A program made the translations under genes and the position numbers. Shown piece by piece: positions 7,573 to 16,595 of a stretch of DNA of 64,000 nt (positions within the stretch are counted from its first letter, which is position 1; each line of letters opens with the position of its first letter). The stretch comes from Chryseobacterium sp. MEBOG06 (GTDB taxonomy: Bacteria > Bacteroidota > Bacteroidia > Flavobacteriales > Weeksellaceae): the NCBI RefSeq assembly GCF_021869765.1, contig NZ_CP084580.1:930001-994000 (forward strand). Direction: 5' to 3'. The notes beneath the pieces are model-generated. The model made no database searches. It was not told where the DNA came from and worked only from the letters and a program-made list of their open reading frames with translations.

Positions 7573-8139
7573 ATGTTAGATAACTTAATTAGCAAAATAA
7601 AATCTTTGAGTAATTTTTCTCAATCTGACGTTGATTTATTCACTGGTTCTTTAGAAGAAAGATGTATTAAAAAAGGAGAACATATTCTTGAAGAAGGGCA
7701 AATCTGCCGTCACCTTTTCTATATTCAAACTGGTCTGATGATGGTTTATAAAAACAATGATGGTATAGAAATACCTTATTGTTTTATGGCAGAAAATGAA
7801 TGGATTGGATTAATGAAGAGTTTTAATGAAAAAATCCCGTCTGATAAAGCTATAAAAGCATTGGAAGATACCAAATTATTCAGGCTTTCTGCTGATAAAC
7901 TGGAACAGCTTTTCAAACTACAACCTAAATTTCTGATTTTGAAAAATGATTATCTGGAGCATACGCTTATGGAAGTTGCACGGCACAGCGCAGATTTGAG
8001 ATTGCTGGATGCAAAAAATAAATATTTTAAGTTTAGGGAAAATAATCCTACTCTAATCAATAGAATACCGCAGTATTATATCGCTGCCTATCTAGGCGTA
8101 AAACCCCAATCAATTAGCCGAATAAGAAAAGAGGGCTAA
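7573..8139 (+). CDS. Crp/Fnr-family transcriptional regulator
   Basis: 188 residues. Residues 15-115 form a cyclic-nucleotide-binding-like beta barrel (KKGEHILEEGQICRHLFYIQTG). The C-terminus carries a short helix-turn-helix ending AAYLGVKPQSISRIRKEG, typical of the shorter Crp-like regulators of Bacteroidota. The ligand residues for cAMP are not evident, so the effector is unknown. The next gene on the same strand is a short-chain dehydrogenase, and a TTCACA-AA-TGTGAA palindrome lies between them. A local regulator of that gene, possibly also of itself, is likely (inference). Confidence 0.9.
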   Translation: MLDNLISKIKSLSNFSQSDVDLFTGSLEERCIKKGEHILEEGQICRHLFYIQTGLMMVYKNNDGIEIPYCFMAENEWIGLMKSFNEKIPSDKAIKALEDTKLFRLSADKLEQLFKLQPKFLILKNDYLEHTLMEVARHSADLRLLDAKNKYFKFRENNPTLINRIPQYYIAAYLGVKPQSISRIRKEG

Positions 8140-8151
8140 TATTTTCATTTC

Positions 8152-8165
8152 TTCACAAATGTGAA
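8152..8165. promoter_or_regulatory. Palindromic candidate operator for the Crp-like regulator
   Basis: TTCACAAATGTGAA has perfect 6-base arms around AA. It lies 12 bases after the regulator stop and 57 bases before the dehydrogenase start, where an operator would be expected. TGTGA/TCACA half-sites are characteristic of Crp-family binding, though here the spacing is shorter and the arms are inverted. Confidence 0.45.
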
Positions 8166-8222
8166 CGAAGTTTTGTATTGCATAGCGCAATTTTGCATTA
8201 CAATTTATTCGTCAAAAAGAAA

Positions 8223-9047
8223 ATGAGAAAAACAATAATTATAACCGGAGCAACTGGTGGCATAGGTAAAGCCGCTGCCATTGCGCTTGCAAAACAAGGC
8301 AACGATATCATCATACAAGGACGTGACGCTGAAAAAGGCAAAAGCATATCGGAAGAAATTTCAAAGATAAATGGCTCTACCTGTCAGTTTATTCAAGCAA
8401 ATACTTCTACAATGGATGGAATTAAAAATCTAGTGGCTGAAGTAAAAAAATTAACCACCAAAATTGATATTCTTATTCATTCTGCAGGAACACTTAATTC
8501 TAAAAGAAAAGAGACCAAAGAAAGTCTTGATGAAGTTTTTGTAGTTAATTACCTGTGCAAATTTATGATTGATAACCTTTTGCTGGAGGAACTAAAAAAA
8601 GGTGGAGGAAGAATAATTATTGTAGGTGGCCTTTTATCGAGAGGCGTCACATTTGACTTTAGTGACCTCCAATTACAATCAAATTATTCAGTAAGCAAGC
8701 GGATGGGACAAAATAAGCTGGCAGTTCATATGCACGCTCAGGAATTTGCAAAGAAAAATGGGGAGCACCCTTCTATAAATGTTATTCATCCCGGAGTAAC
8801 AAAAACTAACATTGACAGAAATCTCAACTGGCTTGAGAGAACAGCTTTTGGCCTGTTGCTGCTTATCAAAGGTAACAGCCTCGAAAAAGCAATAGCAAAT
8901 ATTTTGGAACTTGCCTCAGCTAATAAAGTTGAGTCCGGTTACTTTTATCCCAAACTTGCCGATACATCGGTAAGAGAAAAAATAAATTTAGATGATGCAA
9001 GTACAGCTAAACTGTGGGAAGAAAGCCTGAAGATTGCAAAAATATAA
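8223..9047 (+). CDS. Short-chain dehydrogenase/reductase
   Basis: 274 residues from the ATG at 8223; an upstream in-frame ATG at 8178 would add 15 residues in front of the first beta strand. Rossmann cofactor motif TGATGGIG at residues 8-15, NAG-equivalent HSAG near 86-89, catalytic YSVSK at 155-159. The C-terminal part has WLERTAFGLL, as in retinol-dehydrogenase-like members. It catalyses NAD(P)-dependent oxidation or reduction of an unknown small molecule in the cytoplasm. It follows the Crp-like regulator and probably depends on it (inference). Confidence 0.9.
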   Translation: MRKTIIITGATGGIGKAAAIALAKQGNDIIIQGRDAEKGKSISEEISKINGSTCQFIQANTSTMDGIKNLVAEVKKLTTKIDILIHSAGTLNSKRKETKESLDEVFVVNYLCKFMIDNLLLEELKKGGGRIIIVGGLLSRGVTFDFSDLQLQSNYSVSKRMGQNKLAVHMHAQEFAKKNGEHPSINVIHPGVTKTNIDRNLNWLERTAFGLLLLIKGNSLEKAIANILELASANKVESGYFYPKLADTSVREKINLDDASTAKLWEESLKIAKI

Positions 9048-9153
9048 ACAGCAACAGGAATACAGAAGTAATTGGAGGTACGGAATTCTTATGTACTTGT
9101 GAATGTCGTGCAGACGGAGTTCTGTTCCTCCTTCTTCGCCAATACCTAGACGT

Positions 9154-9166
9154 TAGTGGCAATTTT
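9154..9166 (+). repeat. 13-bp direct repeat, right copy
   Basis: TAGTGGCAATTTT, identical to 7551-7563. It lies in a 206-base gap between the dehydrogenase and the IS256 element. Confidence 0.45.
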
Positions 9167-9254
9167 TATAGACAACATAGTAAACATTAAATGTATACGT
9201 TGACAAGACATAAGAAAGCAAAAGGCAAGCAGTTGCAAACAGTTTGACACTATC

Positions 9255-10601
9255 CCACGAAGTGTGTAAGTTAAAAAGTTAGGGCTTGGATTTTATAATC
9301 TGAGCCTTTGTTCAAAAATAAGCATAAACTGGTTAAGAACAATACCCCAATTTTGAATTGGCATGGTCCATTTTTTAGTAGATTCTTTTAAAGCGAGATA
9401 CACTGATTTCATTACGGCATCATCTGTAGGAAAAGACATTTTGTTTTTGGTGTATTTTCTGATTTTTCCGTTGAGATTTTCAATTAAATTAGTTGTATAA
9501 ATGATTTTTCGGATCTCTAAAGGAAATTCAAAAAATACAGTCAGCTCATCCCAATTATTCCGCCAGGATGCAATAGCATAAGAATATTTGCTTTCCCATT
9601 TTTCTGCAAAATCGTCCAGAGCTGCTTCAGCTGCTTGTTTTGTTGGAGCAGTGTAAATATGCTTCATATCGGCAGAAAATTCTTTTCTGTCCTTCCAAAC
9701 TACATATTTGCAGGCATTTCTGATCTGATGGACAACACAGATCTGGGTTTGAGATTCAGGAAAAACAGAACGTATGGTCTGGGTAAATCCGTTTAAATTA
9801 TCGGTGGCGGTGATGAGAATATCCTCTACACCACGAGCTTTTAAATCTGTGAGAACACTCATCCAGAAGGCTGAGCTTTCATTTTTTCCAAGCCACATTC
9901 CCAATACTTCCTTTCTCCCGTCACGGCTTAATCCCACAGCCAGATAAACGGTTTTATTAATGACTTTGGAGTTTTCCCTTACTTTGAAAACAATCCCATC
10001 CATCCAGACAATGAGATACACATCTTCAAGCGGCCGGTTCTGCCAACTTACTGCTTCACTTGCAACCGCATTGGTGATTCGTGATATGGTGGAAGTAGAA
10101 ACCTCAAAATCATACATTTCACGGATTTGTTCCTCAATGTCTGATACGCTCATTCCTTTGGCATAGAATGAGATGATAATGTTTTCCAAACCATCGATAA
10201 TGTTGTGCCTTTTGGGAACTAATGCTGGCTCAAAACTACCTTCTCTATCTCTGGGAACCTTAATCTCGGATTCCCCAAAAGAAGATTTTATTTTTTTGGT
10301 TCCATGACCGTTTCGGTAATTTCCATTAGTTGTTTTACCATGCTTTTCGTTGTCCAGATGACTGTCCAGCTCTGCATCCAACATGTGCTCCACAGCTTTT
10401 TTGTGTAGTTCTTTGAAGAAGGATGTTAAATCTTCCCCATTCTTAAAGGACTTATAGAAATCCTTGTTGTTTAATAAGTCTTCTTTGTCTATCATAACTA
10501 TATAATGGTTAAAAATAATAAAAAGTTATTTCCGTAAAATTTTTTGAGCTCTAAGGGCTCAAAATTTTCCAGAATAACTTTTCAACTTACACAGTTAGTG
10601 A
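9255..10601 (-). mobile_element. IS256-family insertion sequence
   Basis: Terminal inverted repeats: CCACGAAGTGTGTAAGTT on the left matches the reverse complement of the right end (TCACTAACTGTGTAAGTT) at 15 of 18 positions. They are bracketed by GACACTATC (9246-9254) and GACACTACC (10602-10610), a 9-bp target duplication with one change. Element length is about 1.35 kb with a single transposase gene. Confidence 0.85.
9293..10495 (-). CDS. IS256-family (mutator) transposase
   Basis: 400 residues, the usual length. It contains the family landmarks: [25 protein letters not shown] near 62-86, first catalytic Asp in [12 protein letters not shown], second in [10 protein letters not shown], the C/D box [10 protein letters not shown], and the late Glu in [15 protein letters not shown]. 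The DDE set therefore appears complete, and the element may still be active. It is transcribed toward the dehydrogenase and is bounded by recognisable inverted repeats. Confidence 0.95.
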   Translation of the reverse strand: MIDKEDLLNNKDFYKSFKNGEDLTSFFKELHKKAVEHMLDAELDSHLDNEKHGKTTNGNYRNGHGTKKIKSSFGESEIKVPRDREGSFEPALVPKRHNIIDGLENIIISFYAKGMSVSDIEEQIREMYDFEVSTSTISRITNAVASEAVSWQNRPLEDVYLIVWMDGIVFKVRENSKVINKTVYLAVGLSRDGRKEVLGMWLGKNESSAFWMSVLTDLKARGVEDILITATDNLNGFTQTIRSVFPESQTQICVVHQIRNACKYVVWKDRKEFSADMKHIYTAPTKQAAEAALDDFAEKWESKYSYAIASWRNNWDELTVFFEFPLEIRKIIYTTNLIENLNGKIRKYTKNKMSFPTDDAVMKSVYLALKESTKKWTMPIQNWGIVLNQFMLIFEQRLRL

Positions 10602-10814
10602 GACACTACCAACAGTTTACCAAAACTGCAAGTCTTCATAATAGCGAATCTTCTTTTCAGTTTATAGGCAACAAACCGGAAGCTATTGCTGAATGAAAAT
10701 TATTCAAAAGCAAGAAGAATTTCTACCTTGTTGCCACACTATTGTGTCATTTGGTAAGGTAACAATAACAAAACCACTGCTTTTGGCTTGTATATGGCTT
10801 TTACTAAAAACTTT

Positions 10815-11219
10815 TTATTTGTGTTTAAGCAAACTTTCCAGCCTTGTTATCGTCTCGTCTTTTTCTTTAAGCATTCTTTCATATAGTTCAGCCATTTTCT
10901 CAAGCAGATTAAATATATATTGTATGTTTTCAGCAGTAGCATGGGCTATAGATCCCTCATGAAAAGTATTTGAAATAATATTAATGGTCTGTTCTTCATC
11001 AAAATTTTGAAAAGCCTCAACAGGAATCTTCATGATTTCAGAAATTTTTCGAAGTAACTGATCTTCAATAATTTCCTTTTGCTCCAGCAAAGATACTTTC
11101 TTCTGATTCCAATCTTCACCCAAGTCAAAAGCCAAAGCCTCCTGCTTAATTCCCAGTATTTCTCTAAAACGTTTTATATTTCTTCCCTGATGTATTTTTG
11201 GAGGATTAAAGATAGAACT
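10815..11219 (-). CDS. XRE-family DNA-binding protein lacking a normal start codon
   Basis: The frame encodes a Flavobacteriia HTH family: KIHQGRNIKRFREILGIKQEALA (helix-turn-helix), DLGEDWNQKKVSLLEQKE, then an acidic helical tail (EAFQNFDEEQTINIISNTFHEGS) and a coiled C-terminus (ERMLKEKDETITRLESLL). An in-frame TAA lies at 11220-11222. Between it and the HTH there is no ATG, GTG or TTG, and the first TTG (11135) would remove most of the HTH. The start codon has probably been lost, or a rare ATC/ATA/CTG start is used. The rest is intact. Probably a recent pseudogene or an unusual start. Confidence 0.6.
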   Translation of the reverse strand, partial: SSIFNPPKIHQGRNIKRFREILGIKQEALAFDLGEDWNQKKVSLLEQKEIIEDQLLRKISEIMKIPVEAFQNFDEEQTINIISNTFHEGSIAHATAENIQYIFNLLEKMAELYERMLKEKDETITRLESLLKHK

Positions 11220-11411
11220 TTAAATATAAAAAAAATATATCATAAATATTCCTTCAGTGAACTCCCCTCTTTTTCAAAAAAATTAAAATAAATCTATTTT
11301 GATAAATAGTATGATAAAAGAGCAAATTTTCAGAACATCAATATTCCCTAAGAATAAAAATCAGGAAAATCGATAAATTCTTTTAGTCGAACATTCATAT
11401 CCATATTTTCC

Positions 11412-11419
11412 TAACTTTG
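11412..11419 (+). promoter_or_regulatory. Bacteroidota -7 promoter box upstream of map
   Basis: TAACTTTG fits the TAnnTTTG consensus exactly and lies 28 bases before the methionine aminopeptidase ATG. No clear TTG -33 box was found at the usual spacing. Confidence 0.5.
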
Positions 11420-11447
11420 CAGTTATCAACAATTAAAAAACAAAAAT

Positions 11448-12212
11448 ATGTCAATAACCAACGAAGATCAGATGATCGGAATGCAGAAAGTGAGTGAAGC
11501 AGTTGCCTGCACATTGAAGGCAATGACTGATTATGCGAAACCCGGTATGACAACCAAAGATCTTGACGAATACGGAGCAAAGATCCTTTCAGACTTTGGA
11601 GCGAAATCAGCACCTTATCTGACGTATGGATTTCCGGGGTGGACCTGCATCAGCGTAGATAATGAATTTTGCCATGGAATTCCTACAGATCAGCGTATTT
11701 TAAAAGAAGGAGATCTTATCAATATTGATGTTTCCGCAGAGCTTGACGGTTATTGGGCAGATAACGGAGGTTCATTTATCATTGGAGAAGATATCCATGG
11801 CCATCAGAAACTGGTAAATGCTTCCCGGGATATTTTACAGAAAGCAATTGATAACATAAAAGGAGGGGTGAAAATAGCTGATATAGGATTTTTAATGGAA
11901 ACCGAAGCAAAGAAAAGAGGGTTGAAAGTCATTAAAAACCTTGCCGGCCATGGAGTAGGAAGAAGTCTGCATGAACAACCCGATGAACTGCTGAACTACA
12001 GAAACCGGAATGATTCCAGACGGTTTAAAAAAAACTCAGTAGTGGCAATTGAAACTTTTATCTCTACTTCTTCCAATCTTGCTGTAGAACTTAAAGACGG
12101 ATGGACGATGGTTGGAAATAAAGGCGGGTATATGGCTCAACATGAACACACTATTGTGGTGACCGATGGAAAGCCTATTATTCTGACTCATATGAATGAA
12201 ATTATGAACTGA
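11448..12212 (+). CDS. map: Type I methionine aminopeptidase
   Basis: 254 residues. It removes the initiator Met from nascent proteins in the cytoplasm. All five metal ligands are placed as in the family: Asp94 and Asp105 (INIDVSAELDGYWADN), His168 (AGHGVG), Glu202 (IETF) and Glu233 (QHEHT). The substrate-pocket HGIPT motif is at residues 76-80. Single-gene unit with its own promoter box upstream and a hairpin downstream. Essential genes of this type are often present in more than one copy in Flavobacteriia, so this may be one of several. Confidence 0.95.
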   Translation: MSITNEDQMIGMQKVSEAVACTLKAMTDYAKPGMTTKDLDEYGAKILSDFGAKSAPYLTYGFPGWTCISVDNEFCHGIPTDQRILKEGDLINIDVSAELDGYWADNGGSFIIGEDIHGHQKLVNASRDILQKAIDNIKGGVKIADIGFLMETEAKKRGLKVIKNLAGHGVGRSLHEQPDELLNYRNRNDSRRFKKNSVVAIETFISTSSNLAVELKDGWTMVGNKGGYMAQHEHTIVVTDGKPIILTHMNEIMN

Positions 12213-12330
12213 TCTCTTTAGATTTTCATTCAAGTAAATACATTTTTAAAAGTAAATGATAATAGCATCCACCGGATGCTGCAGGTTGAAAATAGATACC
12301 AGATACAAGTATAAATTTTTGATTTGGTAA

Positions 12331-12363
12331 TAAAGGCTGTTTCGTTGGGAACGGCCTTTATTA
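12331..12363 (+). terminator. Terminator downstream of map
   Basis: AAAGGCTGTTTC-GTTG-GGAACGGCCTTTATT: GC-containing stem with G:T pairs and a short T-rich end. Confidence 0.55.
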
Positions 12364-12472
12364 TGCTGCCTGTTACAGAGAGATGGATGGGAAAAGTTTG
12401 ATTTTAAAATTGTTAAAGCACAAATACTTTGCTATATTTATAAAGTCAAACCACTTCACAAACTTATCTGCT

Positions 12473-14005
12473 ATGAAAAAAATTCTTTTAGCCCTTCTGG
12501 GGATTCTTGTCATTATTGCCGCCATCGTATTGATCAAGACTTACACGTATCCTTTTAAGAAAAATACCATTGGAACAGGAGAGGGATGGAAACCTGTAAA
12601 GAACGATTCTGCAATCATGCGTTTTTCAGGAGGAATAAAAATTCCTACAGTTTCTACCGGCAGTTTAGGAGCATTCAATTATGCACCGTTTGACCAGTTT
12701 AAAACCTATTTAAAGACTTCTTATCCTCTGGTATTTCAGCACACAGAAAATGTAGAAGTGAACCAGTATGGATTGGTATTCAGATTGAAAGGAAGCAACT
12801 CTGCTCTTGAGCCTGTTTTGTTTCTTTCCCATATGGATGTTGTGCCTCCGGGTGATGCTGATATCAAGAATAAAGAAGAAAATATATTCCGTCCGGATGA
12901 TCAACCGTCAGACCCTGTTTCAAAAGTAGCTGAAGACTGGGAGTATGCCCCTTTTTCAGGGGTAGTTGCCAATGGAAGAATCTATGGAAGAGGAGCGATA
13001 GATATGAAAGGTATGCTTTTCTCTTTATTGGAATCCATGAATAATCTGATAAAAAATAAGGAGATCCCGCAGCGTGATATCTATCTTGCCTTTGGTTTTG
13101 ATGAAGAAGTAGGCGGAAAGAACGGAGCAATGCAGATTGCTGATTATTTTAAGAAAAAAGGATTGAAATTCGATGCCGTTTATGACGAAGGCGGTTTGAT
13201 TATGAGGAAAGGAAATGTTGCCGGAATAGATTCGGATATTGCCGTTGTAGGATGTGCAGAAAAAGGATTTCTTTCGGCAAAGATCAAAGTGAAAGGGCTT
13301 GGTGGACATTCCTCCATGCCTCCTATGGAAAGTGCTATCGGAAAAGCAGCAGTCATTATGCAGCGTTTGGAAGATCATCAGATGAAGCCTGTTATCACTC
13401 CGCTGATTAAAGAATTTTTCAATAATATCGGAGGCGAGATGCCCTTTACAACAAGAATGGCTTTAGCTAATCAATGGCTCTTAAAACCTGTATTATTATC
13501 AAAACTTACCAAAAATAATACGACAAATGCCCTGGTAAGAACTACAACAGCCCTCACGATGATGAAAGGCAGTGACGGGACCAATGTTCTCTCTCCCGAA
13601 GTGGAGTTTGTGGTGAATTTCAGGCTGCTTCCAGGAAATACGGTAAAAGATGTCCGTGATCATATCGCTAAAGCAACCGAAGGATTTGATGTAGAGGTAG
13701 AAGAAATAGATAATACAAGAGAAGCTTCCCATATTTCCCCGACCAATACAAAAGCTTTTAAATTAATAGAAGCCGGAGTGAAAGAAATCTATCCGGGAGC
13801 TATCGTTACCCCCTATCTTACCATGGCAGGAACCGATGCCGGCAAATATGAGATTGTCAGTAAAAATGTGTACAGATTCATGCCTATTAAAATCAACAGT
13901 GCAGAACAGCAGAGCATTCATAGTACCAACGAATATCTCAGCATAGAAAACTATCTGAAGATGATCCACTACTTTGAATATCTGATGAAAAATTATGATA
14001 AGTGA
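12473..14005 (+). CDS. M20-family metallopeptidase, membrane-anchored
   Basis: 510 residues from the ATG at 12473. That start gives a clean N-terminal hydrophobic anchor (LLALLGILVIIAAIVLI); the longer frame from 12383 has no reason to be used. Metal-site motifs: LSHMDVVPPG (His120, Asp122), GRGAIDMKG, and DEEVGG with the catalytic Glu pair. A dimerisation domain follows (GLGGHSSMPP). The length and motifs fit the carboxypeptidase S/PM20D1 type, which hydrolyses N-acyl amino acids or dipeptides. Probably exported or held facing the periplasm. The substrate is not predictable. Confidence 0.9.
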   Translation: MKKILLALLGILVIIAAIVLIKTYTYPFKKNTIGTGEGWKPVKNDSAIMRFSGGIKIPTVSTGSLGAFNYAPFDQFKTYLKTSYPLVFQHTENVEVNQYGLVFRLKGSNSALEPVLFLSHMDVVPPGDADIKNKEENIFRPDDQPSDPVSKVAEDWEYAPFSGVVANGRIYGRGAIDMKGMLFSLLESMNNLIKNKEIPQRDIYLAFGFDEEVGGKNGAMQIADYFKKKGLKFDAVYDEGGLIMRKGNVAGIDSDIAVVGCAEKGFLSAKIKVKGLGGHSSMPPMESAIGKAAVIMQRLEDHQMKPVITPLIKEFFNNIGGEMPFTTRMALANQWLLKPVLLSKLTKNNTTNALVRTTTALTMMKGSDGTNVLSPEVEFVVNFRLLPGNTVKDVRDHIAKATEGFDVEVEEIDNTREASHISPTNTKAFKLIEAGVKEIYPGAIVTPYLTMAGTDAGKYEIVSKNVYRFMPIKINSAEQQSIHSTNEYLSIENYLKMIHYFEYLMKNYDK

Positions 14006-14133
14006 GGTGAAGGGGAGAGGTGAAAATTGAAAATGGAGAGTGGTGAATTGAAAATGGAAAAGAAGGAATTCAAATAGTCAAAGGTATTACTTATAAATTT
14101 TCAGGTTCGGATCTCAAATCTGTAAGTCTATTA

Positions 14134-14200
14134 TCTTGATTCTTGGTTCTTGACTCTTGGTTCTTGGTTCTTGGTTCTTGACTCATGACTCTTGTTTCTT
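14134..14200 (+). repeat. Tandem TTCTTGG/TTCTTGACTC repeat
   Basis: About 65 bases made of reiterated TTCTTGG and CTTGACT units. Non-coding and low-complexity; lies between the M20 peptidase and the shared promoter block. Confidence 0.8.
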
Positions 14201-14218
14201 AACTCCATTATAAAAAAA

Positions 14219-14262
14219 ATATATCACGTCAAGTTTTGTCGCATTACAGCAATAGCTTTGTT
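14219..14262 (+). promoter_or_regulatory. 44-bp promoter block, copy A
   Basis: Matches 38 of 44 bases with a block at 29022-29065. It contains CACGTCAAGTTTTG, CGCATT, and a perfect -7 box TAGCTTTG (14253-14260), and lies 20 bases before the ATG of the next gene. The conservation extends well beyond core promoter elements, which suggests a common regulator. Confidence 0.6.
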
Positions 14263-14282
14263 TCATCAAAATTACAGAGCTA

Positions 14283-14977
14283 TGGAATTGCCATTTTATT
14301 TAAACCTTAAAGACTTTGAAAGCCATTATTATGACAACCTTGAAAAATGGTTTGAAGAATATCATAATACAAGCGAAATTGATTATCTGAAAGCTCTTTC
14401 TGCGATGTACAGCCCTTACCTGTACTACAGTTTTGCAGAAGATAAGTTGCAGGCAGATGCTTTTATTGAAATCAAGGACTGTTTCTTTCCCTACCATGAG
14501 AGAATCGGAATTTCTTTCTGTAGCAACTGTGGAAAGGATTCATCTTCCCCAAAAGGTCCGAACCATGTATTTGAATTTAAAAATATTTCGATGATGGAAT
14601 ATGCACAGCATATTTTGGATAAAATCAATAAATACTGCTCAAAGAATACTACCGCTCTGGATGGACATAAAAATATTCATGATTATATCAATGATTATGA
14701 TATCGTGACATCAGTAGAAGGAGTAGGGTACTGCATCAGCTACAACCGTCATCAGAAGGTGATTCCTTTTTTGAAAGCTTATCTTCCCTATTATGGGCAG
14801 ATGGTAAACATGGTCTTATACAGGGATTTTATTTTCTCTATAGCAGATATTGCTGAACTGATTGATAAAAAACTGAGAACAGTAAAAGCATTTGAATATT
14901 CTATTTATCATAAATCACGGGCGGATGCTAAATTCAAAGTACATATGAGCCGTCAGTTTCTCACTCTTTGCAATTAA
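14283..14977 (+). CDS. Uncharacterised cytoplasmic protein
   Basis: 231 residues from the ATG just after the promoter block; the in-frame extension upstream crosses that block and is unlikely to be translated. No signal peptide or membrane segment. It contains SFCSNCGKDSSSPKG, a Cys-x2-Cys that could be half of a metal site, and conserved-looking aromatic clusters (YSPYLYYSF). I do not recognise the family. Transcribed alone, with a hairpin terminator after it. The shared promoter block links it to the toxin gene at 29211, although nothing in the proteins is similar. Confidence 0.7.
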
Positions 14978-15037
14978 AATTTTACACCATATTTTCATAC
15001 TTAATTATATTGCAGAAAAACTTATGTTTTTCAAACA

Positions 15038-15066
15038 AAAATCCCGGTCAGACATGACTGGGATTT
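15038..15066 (+). terminator. Terminator between convergent genes
   Basis: AAAATCCCGGTCA-GACA-TGACTGGGATTTT, a near-perfect stem followed by TTTATT. It can serve both converging genes. Confidence 0.75.
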
Positions 15067-15112
15067 TGTTTATTAAAAGGATTTTTTGCTTTACTTGAAA
15101 CGCAGCTTGTAT

Positions 15113-15916
15113 TTATCTTTTTCTGTAAGGAATATTCCAAACCACATCAGCGGCCAGATAATGAACACCTCCATGGTGAATACTGTTGCTGCCTCTGATC
15201 AGATCATCCATATACCCTACATCTACAGTGAAAGGAGAGTTGGGAATATTGAACATATAATAGGCGGCAATACGCATTTCCCGGTAACCAAAAGATTCCC
15301 ACTGCGGCTGAGGTTCATTCAGGTGGCTGATAGAAAAAAGAGCCTCTGCACTTATCGCAATCTTCTGATTGTTTTTCGGAGATAAATTATAGGTGAGCTG
15401 GCTTTTGATACGGGTTCTTAACTGAAAATCTTCTTCTACTTTGTGGAAGTCGGCATCAAAAAACTTCCGGAATTCCTGGCGGACTGTGTTTTTCAGTTTA
15501 AGTTTTTTTCCGAGATCAAAAGTATAGGCATATCTTCCGTAAATCCTGAACTCCTGTTCTGTATTTTCTTTATCATAGGGAGCTTCACTTTCATACTGAG
15601 GCTGTCTCCGGTAGCTGATGGCATAGCTGTACTGCTGGTGAGGGGCAAAAGAATTGTAAACCTCATGGTTTAATACAAAAATAGCCTGCTTTGAAAACAG
15701 ATTATCATTATCCGGACTGCTTTTCCTTCCAATGGCAATATAGCTTAATGCCTGTTTTTTGCCTAACGAATCTAATTGTCTTTTTACTCCAAACGCTGAC
15801 CAGAAAGCTGTTTTGGCATCTCCCAATCCGGGCGGGCTGATCTGTGCTTTTACCCATGTTCCACAACAGCCAAGTAAAAGGAATACGATGAAAATTTTCT
15901 TTGTGCTCAACTTCAT
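15113..15916 (-). CDS. DUF2490-type outer-membrane protein
   Basis: 267 residues from the ATG at 15916, which gives a clean signal peptide (IFIVFLLLGCCGTWVKA, then QISPPG). The upstream in-frame extension of 43 residues has no signal-like start. The mature part alternates hydrophobic and aromatic strands (YSYAISYRRQPQY, EFRIYGRYAYTF, NTVRQEFRKFF), as in the beta-barrel DUF2490 family of Bacteroidota. Function unknown, presumably outer membrane. Stands alone. Confidence 0.75.
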   Translation of the reverse strand: MKLSTKKIFIVFLLLGCCGTWVKAQISPPGLGDAKTAFWSAFGVKRQLDSLGKKQALSYIAIGRKSSPDNDNLFSKQAIFVLNHEVYNSFAPHQQYSYAISYRRQPQYESEAPYDKENTEQEFRIYGRYAYTFDLGKKLKLKNTVRQEFRKFFDADFHKVEEDFQLRTRIKSQLTYNLSPKNNQKIAISAEALFSISHLNEPQPQWESFGYREMRIAAYYMFNIPNSPFTVDVGYMDDLIRGSNSIHHGGVHYLAADVVWNIPYRKR

Positions 15917-16595
15917 GGATAACTGCTTTATTATTAATTTTAAATGACTGCGAAACCGTAAAATGGATGAGAATACCGTTGATACGCAGAGAGAATACTT
16001 TATCCGTACAAATTTAGACGCCTTCTTCATAATATGTTTATTCAAAATCTTATAATACTGTTTAAAAACATGACAAAATAAATACCTGATTTAGGATAGA
16101 TTTAGGAATGGAAAAGTAATTTCTTCTTAAAATGTTCTCATCATTTATCCTTTTACCGCTTGAATTTTCTCTTCAAAATGTGTCACAGTAAAGCTTTTAC
16201 TATTAACATAAAATGGATTGCGGATAAAATGTGGATAACTTGTGGAAAAGTCTGTATTAACACAATGAGGCATTTTTATGATTGATACCATTAAATTGTA
16301 TATAACTGATAACCATATTGCTTTTTTGATAATAACAAAGCCCTATTATTTTTCACTTTTACAGGAATAGTAATTTTTAATGCCTTTTTAAATAAAAACA
16401 ACAAGATTTTAAAATTTATTTAGAATAGTTTAAATTAATATTGTGAGAGAAATTACTATTTCTTTATTTTGCACTTTATTTATAATTATTTTAAATAAGG
16501 CTGAAAAAATGATACAATCAAGTGTAAATATGCTTCCAATGAGGTATATGACTCATTCTGTAGAACCTGTACAGAATGATGTTTCAACAAAAAAT
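15917..16595. other. AT-rich intergenic region before the TonB receptor
   Basis: Divergent upstream region shared by the DUF2490 gene and the receptor. No convincing gene was seen. Upstream in-frame receptor starts at 16443 (GTG) and 16509 (ATG) fall here. No clear Fur-box palindrome was recognised by eye. Confidence 0.4.

Noticed and set aside
9048..9254. Possible integron attC site around CCTAGACGTTAGTGGC
   Set aside because: No complete GTTRRRY core or paired L/R arms; kept only as a direct-repeat observation.
10693..10962. Plus-strand frame of 89 residues
   Set aside because: Antisense to the XRE regulator tail, with a Ser/Leu/Cys-rich composition typical of shadow frames.
14134..14200. 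CRISPR-like array of TTCTTGG units
   Set aside because: Units are 7-10 bases with no spacers and no cas genes; it is a simple tandem repeat.
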